Positions 17,707 to 26,152 of a stretch of 64,000 bases of DNA are shown here, one piece after another. The stretch is from NCBI GenBank assembly GCA_015064625.1, contig SVRW01000006.1, forward strand, positions 34,569-98,568, given 5' to 3'. Position numbers and translations under genes: made by a program. A model generated the notes under the pieces. That model made no database searches. It saw only the letters and a program-made list of their open reading frames with translations, and was not told the DNA's origin. How positions within the stretch are numbered: the first letter of the stretch is position 1; each line of letters opens with the position of its first letter. Source of the DNA: Oscillospiraceae bacterium (GTDB lineage Bacteria > Bacillota > Clostridia > Oscillospirales > CAG-382).

Positions 17707-19587
17707 TCATCCTTTTTTGCAAATTATACATCCATTTTCTACAGAAACAGGAGTAACCGTAACTATATCCCCTTCGGCGTATTCAAAGCCTTTTTTACAT
17801 CCTTCGGATATTATGAGTGCTTCCGCAAAATCTTTTGTATGTCCTTTGAAATATTCTCCGTCAAAGCTTTCAACAAGGATTTCCGTAGGTATACCCAGCC
17901 TTTTAGAAAGAATATTCTCTTTTATTTCTTTTGAAACCTCTATAAGACGGAGGTTTCTTTCTTTTGCTTCGTCCTTTGGAATTTTACCATCCATACCGTA
18001 TGCTTCTGTTCCCGGTCTTGGAGAGAATGAAAAAGCATGAACGTGTAAAAGATTGTATTTTTTTACAAATTCCAAGGTTTCCTCAAATTCTTCCTTTGTT
18101 TCCGTCGGAAAAGACGTTATTATATCCGCAGAAAGCATTATTTCGGGAATAGCTTCCCTTAACGCTTCTATTCTCTGTCTTAATTTTTCCCCGTTGTAAG
18201 GCCGTTTCATAAGACGTAATATTCTGCTGTTTGGAGATTGAACGGAAAGGTGAAGATGAGGCATAAAGCTTTCTGTCTCTTTTATGCAGGAAATAAATTC
18301 GTCTGTCAGCACGTTAGGGTCGAGAGAGCCTAAACGAATGCGCTTTATTTGTGGAATATCCCCGATTTTTCTGATAAGCTCCGTTAAAGCCTTCGTGCCG
18401 AAGGCGGAGCTTTCGATTCCCGTTAAAATGATTTCCTTGTAGCCTGCGCTTGCAAGTCTTTCCGCTTCTGATAAAACGTCAACAATATCTCTTTTTGTTG
18501 ACTTTCCACGGAGCTTGTGGATGAGGCAATAAGTACAATTTCCGTTGCATCCGTCTTGAATTTTAACATACGCTCTGCAAGCGGAAATAAATGGGAAAGC
18601 CTTTGGGGGTGCGTTACAGATTGAAAGAGGAACGAATTCATTTCCCATACCTGCCAAAGCTTTTATTGCACCGACACAACGTTCTTTTTCCTTGCATCCG
18701 ACCACGAAAGAAACACCCTTCATGCTTTTTACCTTTTCAGGCTTATGCTCTGAATAGCATCCCGCAACTATGGCGTGTTTTGATGCGTTTGCACCTTTTT
18801 TTATGGCAACAAGGCTTTTTCTTTCGCTTTCAGCTGTAACCGCGCAAGTGTTTATAAATGCAAAATCAGATTGCTCTCCAAAGGGAACGATTTTGAATCC
18901 GTTTTTGAAAAGCTGTTCTGCAATTCCTCTTGTTTCGTATTGATTAACTCTGCATCCAAGCGTGTAGAAAGAAACGGTTTTTTCTGTTTTCATATCTGAT
19001 TTTTCCTTTTTACCCCAAAGCTTTTCTATGGTCTGAAGGAAACGTTCAAGCCCGCCTGATGAATTTATTGCATCCAATAAAGCCTTTGCAGTTAAATCTT
19101 CGGGTAAGTCGTAAGCCTTTGATAATTCTTTTCGTTTTTCTGCGGAATCGCTTTTTCCCGAAAGTCCTGCATCCCAGAAATGAGAAGAAGTTACTTTTTC
19201 TACAGAATTTTCTTCTTCATATGGGGCAAGAAGCTTTCGAAGAACTTCCCCTTCCATTCCTTCAACTCCTAAAAGATTTTCTACGGATGGGGCGTTTTTC
19301 CTCTTTTCTTTTCCGCTGATTTTGGGAATATATAAATTTATAAGTCTGTCCCTTGAAACAATGCCCTTAAGGCGTGAACGAATAAAACCTCCTGCTTTGT
19401 CGCTGTCTGTGAGAATTATAAGCTTTGAGGCTTTGGCAAGAGTCTGTATATGTTTTTTCTTGTTTGGATTGTTCAGAATAGAAAACCCGCCTATTTCTAT
19501 GATAGGGGAAGAAATAATATTTGAAAGCTTTATTTTATCATATTTCCCTTCAACTATTACCGTGTATTTAAGATTCAGCTTTTCCAA
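17707..19587 (-). CDS. mtaB: TOPRIM (RNase M5-like) domain fused in frame to MtaB
   Basis: One uninterrupted frame joins two proteins normally separate. The first about 198 residues form a TOPRIM protein of the RNase M5-like/DUF4093 type (TVIVEGKYDKIKLSNII, ILTDSDKAGGFIRSRLKG). The remaining 428 residues are the radical-SAM enzyme MtaB, which makes ms2t6A at tRNA position 37. MtaB features are TLGCRVNQYE, INTCAVT and AGCYSEHKP in the N-terminal cluster domain, the radical-SAM triad CNGNCTYC and a C-terminal TRAM domain. I start at TTG 19587, 8-9 bases after AAAGGA; the longer frame would overlap holA. An internal ATG at 18993, with AAAAAGGA upstream, is where a separate MtaB would begin, so both long and short products are possible. 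Confidence 0.85.
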   Translation of the reverse strand: MEKLNLKYTVIVEGKYDKIKLSNIISSPIIEIGGFSILNNPNKKKHIQTLAKASKLIILTDSDKAGGFIRSRLKGIVSRDRLINLYIPKISGKEKRKNAPSVENLLGVEGMEGEVLRKLLAPYEEENSVEKVTSSHFWDAGLSGKSDSAEKRKELSKAYDLPEDLTAKALLDAINSSGGLERFLQTIEKLWGKKEKSDMKTEKTVSFYTLGCRVNQYETRGIAEQLFKNGFKIVPFGEQSDFAFINTCAVTAESERKSLVAIKKGANASKHAIVAGCYSEHKPEKVKSMKGVSFVVGCKEKERCVGAIKALAGMGNEFVPLSICNAPPKAFPFISACRAYVKIQDGCNGNCTYCLIHKLRGKSTKRDIVDVLSEAERLASAGYKEIILTGIESSAFGTKALTELIRKIGDIPQIKRIRLGSLDPNVLTDEFISCIKETESFMPHLHLSVQSPNSRILRLMKRPYNGEKLRQRIEALREAIPEIMLSADIITSFPTETKEEFEETLEFVKKYNLLHVHAFSFSPRPGTEAYGMDGKIPKDEAKERNLRLIEVSKEIKENILSKRLGIPTEILVESFDGEYFKGHTKDFAEALIISEGCKKGFEYAEGDIVTVTPVSVENGCIICKKG

Positions 19588-19610
19588 ATCTGTTTTTCCT
19601 TTCGGATTTG

Positions 19611-20642
19611 TTATTTCAAAAGGAGCTTTTCGAGTAAAAGCTCTATGTGAGCGTATTGGTCTGCGGAAAAGCTTTTCAGCTTTTTGTCGCATTCAGAGCA
19701 TTCGTGAATTGCTTTTTCCAGATATTGAATTGTTACGCTCGTGGCACTCCTCATGCGTTTTTCTGCTACCCATGAATTCATGGAAAAGTCCTTTGAAAGC
19801 ATCGCGGAAGAAACACCCGATTTTTTTGCCTCTTTTGCAAGAAGTGTATCGTAAAAGTTTTTGGTGAGCGTTCCCATTATAACAAGAGGGTCTGCCTTTT
19901 TCAATTTGAGATTGAGGAAAATCTCCTTAACCTTTTTTGCGTTTCCTTGAGATAATGCTTCGGATAGATCGAAGGTCTGATATTCTATGTTGGAACAGCA
20001 GTACTTTTCTATTTCCACAGGTGAAACACTCTCGCATACGGCACAAAGCTTGTCTATTTCCCCTTTGAGAATATACATATCGTTTCCGCAGAAATCTATA
20101 AGATGATGGGCAGCATCGTCGGAAATTGGTATATTTTCCTTTTCAAAATGGCGTTTTATCCAATTTGTTAGCTTTGCTGTGTCAGAGGCAGGAAAATCTA
20201 CGAAAAAGCAATTTTTTGACATTGAAACGGCAAGCTCATACGATATTGTCGGTTTCGCGGGAGCTTTGGAGGGAGGGATAAGCTTGGATTCAAATTCATC
20301 CTTTCTGTAAACGAACAGAACCGTAACGTCGTCGAAGCTGTCAGAAATGAGATTTTTAAAAGCTTCTTGTTCTTTTTCGCTCCATTTAAGAATCTTCGGG
20401 TCGGAAACATCAAGCATTTTTCTTTCGTTCATAAAGGAATAAGTTCCAAGGAAGCCTTCTATATCGTAAAAAGAAAAGCTATCACCTTCAAAGCGGGAAT
20501 AGTTGAAATCATCTCCTGCTACACCCTTTCTTAAAATGGAAGCATAGTAATCCTTCAAGTATTCATTGTCTCCGTAAAAAACAAAAAAACCGCATTTATT
20601 CTCTTTGATTCTTACTTTAAGATCTGCTTCGGTCATCTGCAT
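19611..20642 (-). CDS. holA: DNA polymerase III delta subunit
   Basis: HolA is the clamp-loader subunit that opens the beta sliding clamp. The 343-aa protein has the family start GFFVFYGDNEYLKDYY, the middle segment IDFCGNDMYILKGEIDKL and the C-terminal helix region with DPLVIMGTLTKNFYDTLLAK. ATG at 20642 follows GGGTGG; a second ATG two codons later is also usable. A promoter lies 27 bases upstream, divergent from the epimerase gene. The TOPRIM-MtaB and methyltransferase genes follow in the same direction. Confidence 0.93.
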   Translation of the reverse strand: MQMTEADLKVRIKENKCGFFVFYGDNEYLKDYYASILRKGVAGDDFNYSRFEGDSFSFYDIEGFLGTYSFMNERKMLDVSDPKILKWSEKEQEAFKNLISDSFDDVTVLFVYRKDEFESKLIPPSKAPAKPTISYELAVSMSKNCFFVDFPASDTAKLTNWIKRHFEKENIPISDDAAHHLIDFCGNDMYILKGEIDKLCAVCESVSPVEIEKYCCSNIEYQTFDLSEALSQGNAKKVKEIFLNLKLKKADPLVIMGTLTKNFYDTLLAKEAKKSGVSSAMLSKDFSMNSWVAEKRMRSATSVTIQYLEKAIHECSECDKKLKSFSADQYAHIELLLEKLLLK

Positions 20643-20668
20643 TATACCACCCTTAAAATGTTATATAT

Positions 20669-20697
20669 AGAATATCATTTTCCATTTTGGTTGTCAA
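20669..20697 (-). promoter_or_regulatory. SigA-type promoter of holA
   Basis: On the minus strand TTGACA (20697-20692) and TATTCT (20674-20669) are spaced by 17 bases. Confidence 0.75.
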
Positions 20698-20728
20698 GAG
20701 AAACCGCAAAATAAAACCTGTTAATATA

Positions 20729-20757
20729 TTGACTTTTTGGCGTGTATGAAGTATAAT
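20729..20757 (+). promoter_or_regulatory. SigA-type promoter of the dipeptide epimerase gene
   Basis: TTGACT at 20729-20734 and TATAAT at 20752-20757 are spaced by 17 bases. It is divergent from the holA promoter. Confidence 0.8.
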
Positions 20758-20797
20758 GAAAATGTAAATATAAATTTTCACCGTTCGGAGAATTACT

Positions 20798-21835
20798 ATG
20801 AAAATTACAGACGTTAAAATTTATCCCGAGGATATGCCCTTGAAAGTGCCTTTTGTAACGGCAAAAAGAAGACTTGACGTAATTCGTGATTACGTTCTTG
20901 AAATTCATACGGACGAAGGTCTTGTTGGGTATGGTGCTTGTGCGCCGACTCCTGTTATTACTGGGGATACTGTGGGTTCGATAATTTACGCTGTGGAGGA
21001 ATATATAAAGCCTCGTCTTGTGGGTCTTGAGCTTGATTTGTCCCTTTTGCCTTTTGTAAGGGATTGTATGGAGCATAACAGCTCTCCCAAAGCGGCAGTT
21101 GATATAGCTCTTTACGATTTGCTTTCTAAAAAAGAGGGCAAAACTATATATGAATATATGGGCGGTAAGGGTGATTTTTGTCTGAAAACCGATATTACCG
21201 TAAGCCTTGGCGCTCCCGACGTTATGATAAGAGATACAAAGGCTGCTCTTGAAGACGGATTCGACGTTTTGAAGGTTAAGCTCGGAACGAAACCCGAAGA
21301 AGATATTGAAAGAATTAAAGCAATCGCAACTGTAATTCCTAAAAACGTTCCCGTCAGACTTGATGCAAATCAGGCTTGGGAAGCAAAGGATGCTGTAAAG
21401 ATTTGCGAAGCCGCTCTTGAAACGGGAATGAATATAGAGCTTGTTGAACAGCCTGTTCATTACCGTGATATTGACGGGCTTGAATACGTAACGAAAAATA
21501 CAGCCGTTCCAGTTCTTGCGGATGAAAGTGCATTTTCTTATTATGACGTTAAGGAAATCCTTAAACGCGGAGCGGCGAATATGATAAATATAAAGCTTAT
21601 GAAATGCGGAGGACTCTTTGAGGCAGAACGTATTCACGCTCTTTCTTCAGAATATGGCGCAGAATGTATGCTGGGCTGTATGATGGAAGGACCTTGGAGC
21701 GTTGCCGCGGCGGCTCAGTTTGCCGCCGCCAAGGGTATAACAAAGGTTGACCTTGATGCCCCTATTCTTGTTAAAGACCTTATAAACAACACGCCCGTTG
21801 ATTTTATAAACAACGAAATAAAACTTAAAAAATAG
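20798..21835 (+). CDS. Dipeptide epimerase of the enolase superfamily (L-Ala-D/L-Glu type)
   Basis: This muconate-lactonizing-type enzyme most likely epimerises L-Ala-D-Glu or a similar dipeptide during murein peptide recycling. The catalytic KxK is VLKVKLG, metal ligands are in RLDANQAW, ELVEQP and LADES, and the second catalytic Lys is in NIKLMKCGG. At 345 aa it fits YkfB and YcjG relatives. ATG follows CGGAGA. It has its own promoter and its stop abuts the stop of the PdaA-like gene coming the other way, with no space for a separate terminator. Exact dipeptide specificity cannot be read from sequence by eye. The nearby wall hydrolases are consistent with a cell-wall role. Confidence 0.85.
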   Translation: MKITDVKIYPEDMPLKVPFVTAKRRLDVIRDYVLEIHTDEGLVGYGACAPTPVITGDTVGSIIYAVEEYIKPRLVGLELDLSLLPFVRDCMEHNSSPKAAVDIALYDLLSKKEGKTIYEYMGGKGDFCLKTDITVSLGAPDVMIRDTKAALEDGFDVLKVKLGTKPEEDIERIKAIATVIPKNVPVRLDANQAWEAKDAVKICEAALETGMNIELVEQPVHYRDIDGLEYVTKNTAVPVLADESAFSYYDVKEILKRGAANMINIKLMKCGGLFEAERIHALSSEYGAECMLGCMMEGPWSVAAAAQFAAAKGITKVDLDAPILVKDLINNTPVDFINNEIKLKK

Positions 21836-22609
21836 TTATCGGCTTTCTTTATATTTTGAAAGTTGGTGGAGGCTTCCGAAGGTGTAACCCTTGCTTTTCA
21901 ACTCTTTTATAACGTCTTTCAAAATATCAGCGTTTGTCTTTGAATTGGGATGGAGGAGCAAAACTTCCCCGTTGTGAATATTGGAAAGTATCTTTTCTTT
22001 AGCCCATGAGGGATTTTTTTGAGCGTTGTTGTCCCAATCCGCATAGGCAAATGACCAGAAAACGCATTTATATCCCAGCTTTTCACAGAATTCAAGGGTG
22101 TTTTCCGAAAACGAGCCTTCGGGCGGTCTGAAAAATTTTTCCATCTTATGACCCGTGTATTTTTCAAACTCTGATTCTACAAAACTAACTTCCTTTTCGA
22201 ATTCGGAAAAAGAGAGCTTTGAAACGTTTTTATGAGTTGTTGTATGATTGCAGATAAGATGTCCGTCATCAATCATTTGCTTTGCTACGTTCGGGGTGTA
22301 TTTATAAATTGCGGGCAGAATAAAAAAAGCCGCTTTTACGTCCTCTTCCTTTAAAATTGAAAGTATCTTTTCAACGTTTTCCGTTGAATATCCTGCGTCA
22401 AAAGTGAGGTATATAACTTTTTCGTCAGGGCTTCCTATAGATAATAATGCAGGATGATTTGTTATTGGATTTCCACTGAAAAGGATGGGTTGTTCTCCTT
22501 CTTTTCCTGATTTGAAATGCCAGTTATAAGAACCTTCTGCTTTTGCGTTTATGCAAGAAACAATGCAGAGAAAAAATGCCAAAGCAGATATATAGAATTT
22601 TTTAATCAT
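21836..22609 (-). CDS. pdaA: Polysaccharide deacetylase, PdaA-like
   Basis: This NodB-fold enzyme resembles PdaA, which removes acetyl from muramic acid on the way to the delta-lactam of spore cortex. A signal peptide (ALAFFLCIVSCINAKAEG) is followed by NWHFK, the catalytic motif VIYLTFDAGYSTEN, the metal-ligand segment HLICNHTTTHKNVS, RPPEGSFSE and the late VLLLHPNSKTN. In the PdaA family motif 1 is usually TFDNGYEN; here Asn is Ala. ATG follows AGGAAAAAA. It is convergent with the epimerase gene and the two stop codons touch. A sporulation role fits spo0A and spoVM in the same window but is not proven. Confidence 0.85.
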   Translation of the reverse strand: MIKKFYISALAFFLCIVSCINAKAEGSYNWHFKSGKEGEQPILFSGNPITNHPALLSIGSPDEKVIYLTFDAGYSTENVEKILSILKEEDVKAAFFILPAIYKYTPNVAKQMIDDGHLICNHTTTHKNVSKLSFSEFEKEVSFVESEFEKYTGHKMEKFFRPPEGSFSENTLEFCEKLGYKCVFWSFAYADWDNNAQKNPSWAKEKILSNIHNGEVLLLHPNSKTNADILKDVIKELKSKGYTFGSLHQLSKYKESR

Positions 22610-22685
22610 TGTTTTTTCCTTTCTTGCAGTTTTTTATAGTTTTATCAGTTTATGCAAATAATATAGAATGAAAAAAGAGGTATTT

Positions 22686-23477
22686 ATGGTATTTATAAAA
22701 GGACAAGTTTCCCTTTTCGACAAGCCAGAGCTTTCTTCGCAGCATATCGACGAAGCTTTATACGGCATGAAATGCGAGCTTCTTGAAAGGGCAAACGGTT
22801 TTTTAAAAATAAAAACAGAATACGGCTATGAGGGATACGTTTTGGAAGATTCCGTTATAGATGCGGATTATGAGCCTGACGGAATAGTTATTGCTCCTGC
22901 GGCTGATATCTACGTTGCACCTAAGCTTTACCATGGACCTACGGCTTCTCTTCCAAGAGGAGCAAGGGTTAAACTTGGAGAGACGGCGGAGGATAACCGT
23001 TTCAGAGAGATAATTACTCCAAATGGGGAAAAAATGTACGTTTTCCATCGTCTCGTTGCTCCCTTTAAGCTGAAAACCGACGAGGACAGAAAAAACGAAA
23101 ACGAAGAAATGCTTCGTGATCTTATCGTTAAAACTGCGAAAAAATACGAGGGAACTTGTTACCGTTGGGGCGGAAAGACCGTTTCGGGAATTGATTGCTC
23201 TGGACTGGCTTTTATGTCCTATTATCTTAACGGATACTATATTTTCAGAGATGCAAAGCCCGATTTCCAGACCAGATTCCGCAAAATTGGATGGAACGAG
23301 GTTAAAAAGGGAGATTTGCTTTATTATCCAGGACACGTTGCTATATATATGGGTAACGGAGAAATAATTCATTCTTCAAGCTCATACGGTTGCGTAACAA
23401 TAAACGATCTTGACCCGCTTTCTTTAAAATGCAGAGAAAGTCTTAAAGATATTATTTGTGCTTGTACATTTTTTTAA
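22686..23477 (+). CDS. NlpC/P60 cysteine peptidase with two SH3-like domains
   Basis: This is a gamma-D-glutamyl-diamino-acid endopeptidase type protein (YkfC-like). Two bacterial SH3 domains (about residues 1-65 and 70-135) precede the NlpC/P60 domain with the catalytic Cys in GIDCSGLAFMSYY and His in PGHVAIYMGNG. I chose the ATG at 22686, 5 bases after AAAGAGG, over the ATG at 22668, which may overlap a -10 element. No signal peptide is visible, so it may act in the cytoplasm on murein peptides, as YkfC does. The epimerase gene close by supports a murein-peptide recycling pair. Confidence 0.85.
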   Translation: MVFIKGQVSLFDKPELSSQHIDEALYGMKCELLERANGFLKIKTEYGYEGYVLEDSVIDADYEPDGIVIAPAADIYVAPKLYHGPTASLPRGARVKLGETAEDNRFREIITPNGEKMYVFHRLVAPFKLKTDEDRKNENEEMLRDLIVKTAKKYEGTCYRWGGKTVSGIDCSGLAFMSYYLNGYYIFRDAKPDFQTRFRKIGWNEVKKGDLLYYPGHVAIYMGNGEIIHSSSSYGCVTINDLDPLSLKCRESLKDIICACTFF

Positions 23478-23502
23478 TAAATAATTTTCGAGAGAAACCA
23501 GA

Positions 23503-24885
23503 ATGAACAATATTTTTGTTGAAGCAGAGCAGATAAAAGCTCAGCTTGAAATTGCAGATAAACTTAATAATAAAACCGATAAAAAGGTATGTATTCTCAC
23601 CTTTGGCTGTCAGCAGAACGAGGCAGACAGTGAAATACTTTCAGGAATTTGCGAAAAAGCCGGATACGGTGAGACAGACGACCCGAAGGAAGCGGACCTT
23701 ATTCTCATAAACACTTGCGCCATAAGGGAGCATGCGGAGTTGAAGGCTCTTTCAAGAACGGGTCAATTCAAAAAGCTGAAGGAGCAGAACAAAGAGCTTC
23801 TTATTGGCGTTTGCGGTTGTATGGCGGAACAGAAGGAGCGTAGAGAGGCTCTTATGAAAAGCTATCCGTACGTAGATTTCGTTTTCGGGACGGACAAGCT
23901 TTATATGCTTCCTCAGATTATAAGAAATGCAAAAACCGCAAAAAAACGCTCGGTTTATATAAGCGATTTGCCACATAACGAATTTGGTGTTATAGCAGAG
24001 GGCTTACCCTTGCGTAGAAACAGTAGCCACAAGGCGAAGGTTTCCATTATGTATGGATGTGATAATTTCTGTACTTACTGTGTTGTTCCATACGTCAGAG
24101 GCAGAGAACGAAGCAGAGAAAGCGGAAAAATTCTTGCTGAAGTTGAAAATCTCGTAATGCGAGGCTATGGAGATATAATGCTTCTCGGTCAAAACGTAAA
24201 CTCATATAAAGGCGATATCTCGTTCCCAAAGCTTCTTGAACGTGCGGGGAGCTTTAACGGAGAATATTTCCTTAGATTTATGACTTCGCATCCAAAGGAT
24301 GCATCCCGTGAGCTTTTCGAAGTGATAAGGGACGTTCCCAACGTGGCAAAGCAGTTTCATCTTCCCGTTCAATCGGGAAATAACAGAGTCCTTTCCGCAA
24401 TGAACCGTCGATATTCAAGGGAAAAATATCTGGAAAAAGCACTTGAAATAAAATCCCTTGTTCCTGGAATAACTATGACAACGGACATTATTTGCGGATT
24501 CCCTACAGAGACGGAAAAGGAATTTCTTGAAACAGTTGATATCATAAAGCAGGTTGAATTCGATATGATATTCACATTTTTGTATTCTCCCCGCCCTGGA
24601 ACGCCTGCGGCAAAAATGGAGGATCAGATTCCTCACGAAGAAAAGGTCAGACGCTTTGAGCTTCTTTCCTCTGTTCAAAACGATATTGCAGACAAATTGA
24701 ACGATAAATACGTTGGAAAAACAGTCAGAGTTCTTTGCGATTCCAACGAAAACGGAATGTGTTCGGGAAGAACATCGGGAAACAAAATAGTGAACTTTGA
24801 AGGAAACGCTATGGTTGGAACGTTTGCAGACGTTGAAATAACCTCTGCGGCGGCATATATTCTGAAAGGCAGGGAGAGGGGCTAA
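23503..24885 (+). CDS. miaB: tRNA-2-methylthio-N6-dimethylallyladenosine synthase
   Basis: MiaB is the radical-SAM methylthiotransferase that makes ms2i6A at tRNA position 37. The N-terminal cluster ligands are in TFGCQQNEAD, INTCAIREHAE and VCGCMAEQ. The radical-SAM cluster is YGCDNFCTYCVVPYVRGRE. A TRAM domain ends the 460-aa protein. It lies 26 bases after the NlpC gene and 2 bases before the next membrane-protein gene. The YlbF-family gene two places downstream matches the miaB-ymcA neighbourhood of Bacillus. It is distinct from the MtaB part of the 17707-19587 gene. Confidence 0.95.
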   Translation: MNNIFVEAEQIKAQLEIADKLNNKTDKKVCILTFGCQQNEADSEILSGICEKAGYGETDDPKEADLILINTCAIREHAELKALSRTGQFKKLKEQNKELLIGVCGCMAEQKERREALMKSYPYVDFVFGTDKLYMLPQIIRNAKTAKKRSVYISDLPHNEFGVIAEGLPLRRNSSHKAKVSIMYGCDNFCTYCVVPYVRGRERSRESGKILAEVENLVMRGYGDIMLLGQNVNSYKGDISFPKLLERAGSFNGEYFLRFMTSHPKDASRELFEVIRDVPNVAKQFHLPVQSGNNRVLSAMNRRYSREKYLEKALEIKSLVPGITMTTDIICGFPTETEKEFLETVDIIKQVEFDMIFTFLYSPRPGTPAAKMEDQIPHEEKVRRFELLSSVQNDIADKLNDKYVGKTVRVLCDSNENGMCSGRTSGNKIVNFEGNAMVGTFADVEITSAAAYILKGRERG

Positions 24886-24887
24886 TA

Positions 24888-25640
24888 ATGGAAAAGAAGA
24901 AAAATACGTCTAAAACTCCCAAAACGTATAAATATTATTATTCAAAAGCATCCATAATACGCTCTGCTTTGCTAGCCATTCTGTGCTTTACTTTGTTTGT
25001 GGGCTTTTTTGCTTGTTTTATGATTTATGGCGGGAAGGACAGAAACCCTTCCGCATCATATAAAATTATTCAGAAAACAGAAAAAAACGTTCTTTCGCAA
25101 ATAGACGGAGTTGCCGCTGACGGAAAGGGCAGAGTATACGTGTTTTACAGCCGTACCTTTGATATAAACGTTTATGATGAAAAAGGCAATTTTAAAGAAA
25201 GATATCAGATTCCCTCGGGGGAAACTGAAACGCTTGCGCCATCGTATGACGGTGGTATTGCCTGTATGGACGGAAAGCTTTATGCTTTCAATGACGTAGG
25301 CGAGGTTTTCGTTTTTGAAGACGGTAAAGGCGTAAAAAGGTTTACCCGAGCAACGGATAAGGAAACTGCCGAAAAGGTTTATAAAGAATACGATTCTAAA
25401 AAAGATAAAGTAATGACCGCAGACGGTAAAATCTTCAAAAATAACTTTGTTGCCATATCCGACGGTGAGGGAAACGTTATTGTTGACAAATTTTGGATAG
25501 GCTTACTTTTCAGTCCTTTTTCAATGATAATGGCAATAATAATGACAGTTTTAACTTATCTTTGTATCAGAAGATATAACAAAAAAGTAAGAAACCAAAA
25601 AATAAAAACTCTTTTTCAAAAAAATATTATTATAAAATAG
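24888..25640 (+). CDS. Membrane protein with extracytoplasmic domain, unknown
   Basis: I do not recognise a family. The 250-aa protein has a basic N-terminus, a transmembrane helix at about residues 24-46, an extracytoplasmic part of about 150 residues with short repeated strands (GRVYVFYSRTFDINVYD, GKLYAFNDVGEVFVFED) that look like two beta-propeller blades, a second helix at about 206-228 and a basic C-terminus. ATG follows GAGAGGGG. It sits between miaB and the YlbF-like gene, probably in one operon. Confidence 0.7.
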   Translation: MEKKKNTSKTPKTYKYYYSKASIIRSALLAILCFTLFVGFFACFMIYGGKDRNPSASYKIIQKTEKNVLSQIDGVAADGKGRVYVFYSRTFDINVYDEKGNFKERYQIPSGETETLAPSYDGGIACMDGKLYAFNDVGEVFVFEDGKGVKRFTRATDKETAEKVYKEYDSKKDKVMTADGKIFKNNFVAISDGEGNVIVDKFWIGLLFSPFSMIMAIIMTVLTYLCIRRYNKKVRNQKIKTLFQKNIIIK

Positions 25641-25651
25641 GAGATACAGAA

Positions 25652-26038
25652 ATGACAGATAAGCTTTTGACCCTTTTGGGTGATTTCGCAAACGAATTGA
25701 GAGAAGACCCCGCAGTAAAAAGATACAACGAAGCAAAAGAAAAATATATAAGCGACGAAGAAGCTCACGCTCTTATCAGAGAATATAACGTTCAGCATAT
25801 TCTTAAGCAGGAAGAAGAAAAGAAGGAAGATCCTGACAAAAAAGTTCTTGAAGATCTTGAAAAAAGACTTGACGAGCTTATGGTTCAGATTCAGAACGTT
25901 GCTTCTATGAAGGAAATGAAGGAAGCGGAGGTTGAGCTTGATTCAATGCTTTCCACAATAAATGAGGTTATAACAGCAGCTATTTCTCCTGCAAACGGTT
26001 GTTCAGGAAGCTGTTCTACTTGTGGAGGTTGTTCATAA
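25652..26038 (+). CDS. YlbF/YmcA (RicA-like) family protein with Cys-rich tail
   Basis: This 128-aa helical protein matches the Com_YlbF family (ADPAV-like DPAVKRYNEAKEKY, coiled helices, DSMLSTINEVI). In Bacillus, YmcA, YlbF and YaaT form the Fe-S RicAFT complex that affects Spo0A phosphorylation and RNase Y mRNA maturation. The C-terminal tail carries four Cys in CSGSCSTCGGC (C-x3-C-x2-C-x2-C), suited to bind an iron-sulfur cluster. ATG follows AGGAG. Position downstream of miaB fits ymcA. Which paralogue it is cannot be settled by eye. Confidence 0.8.
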   Translation: MTDKLLTLLGDFANELREDPAVKRYNEAKEKYISDEEAHALIREYNVQHILKQEEEKKEDPDKKVLEDLEKRLDELMVQIQNVASMKEMKEAEVELDSMLSTINEVITAAISPANGCSGSCSTCGGCS

Positions 26039-26152
26039 GATAAAAGCATACAGTTGCTTTTTACGATGACAATGATCGAATCCTTCAGAGACAGTTTCAG
26101 AGGCTTGTATAGCTATGACTTTTGAATTTCTAAAAGCGAGGGTTACAAATTT

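Noticed and set aside
17000..20000. Several plus-strand frames of 60-180 codons in the methyltransferase, TOPRIM-MtaB and holA region
   Set aside because: All are shadows of well-recognised minus-strand genes.
20675..21637. 320-codon minus-strand frame over the epimerase gene
   Set aside because: The plus strand codes for an enolase-superfamily enzyme with all catalytic residues; the reverse frame is composition-driven.
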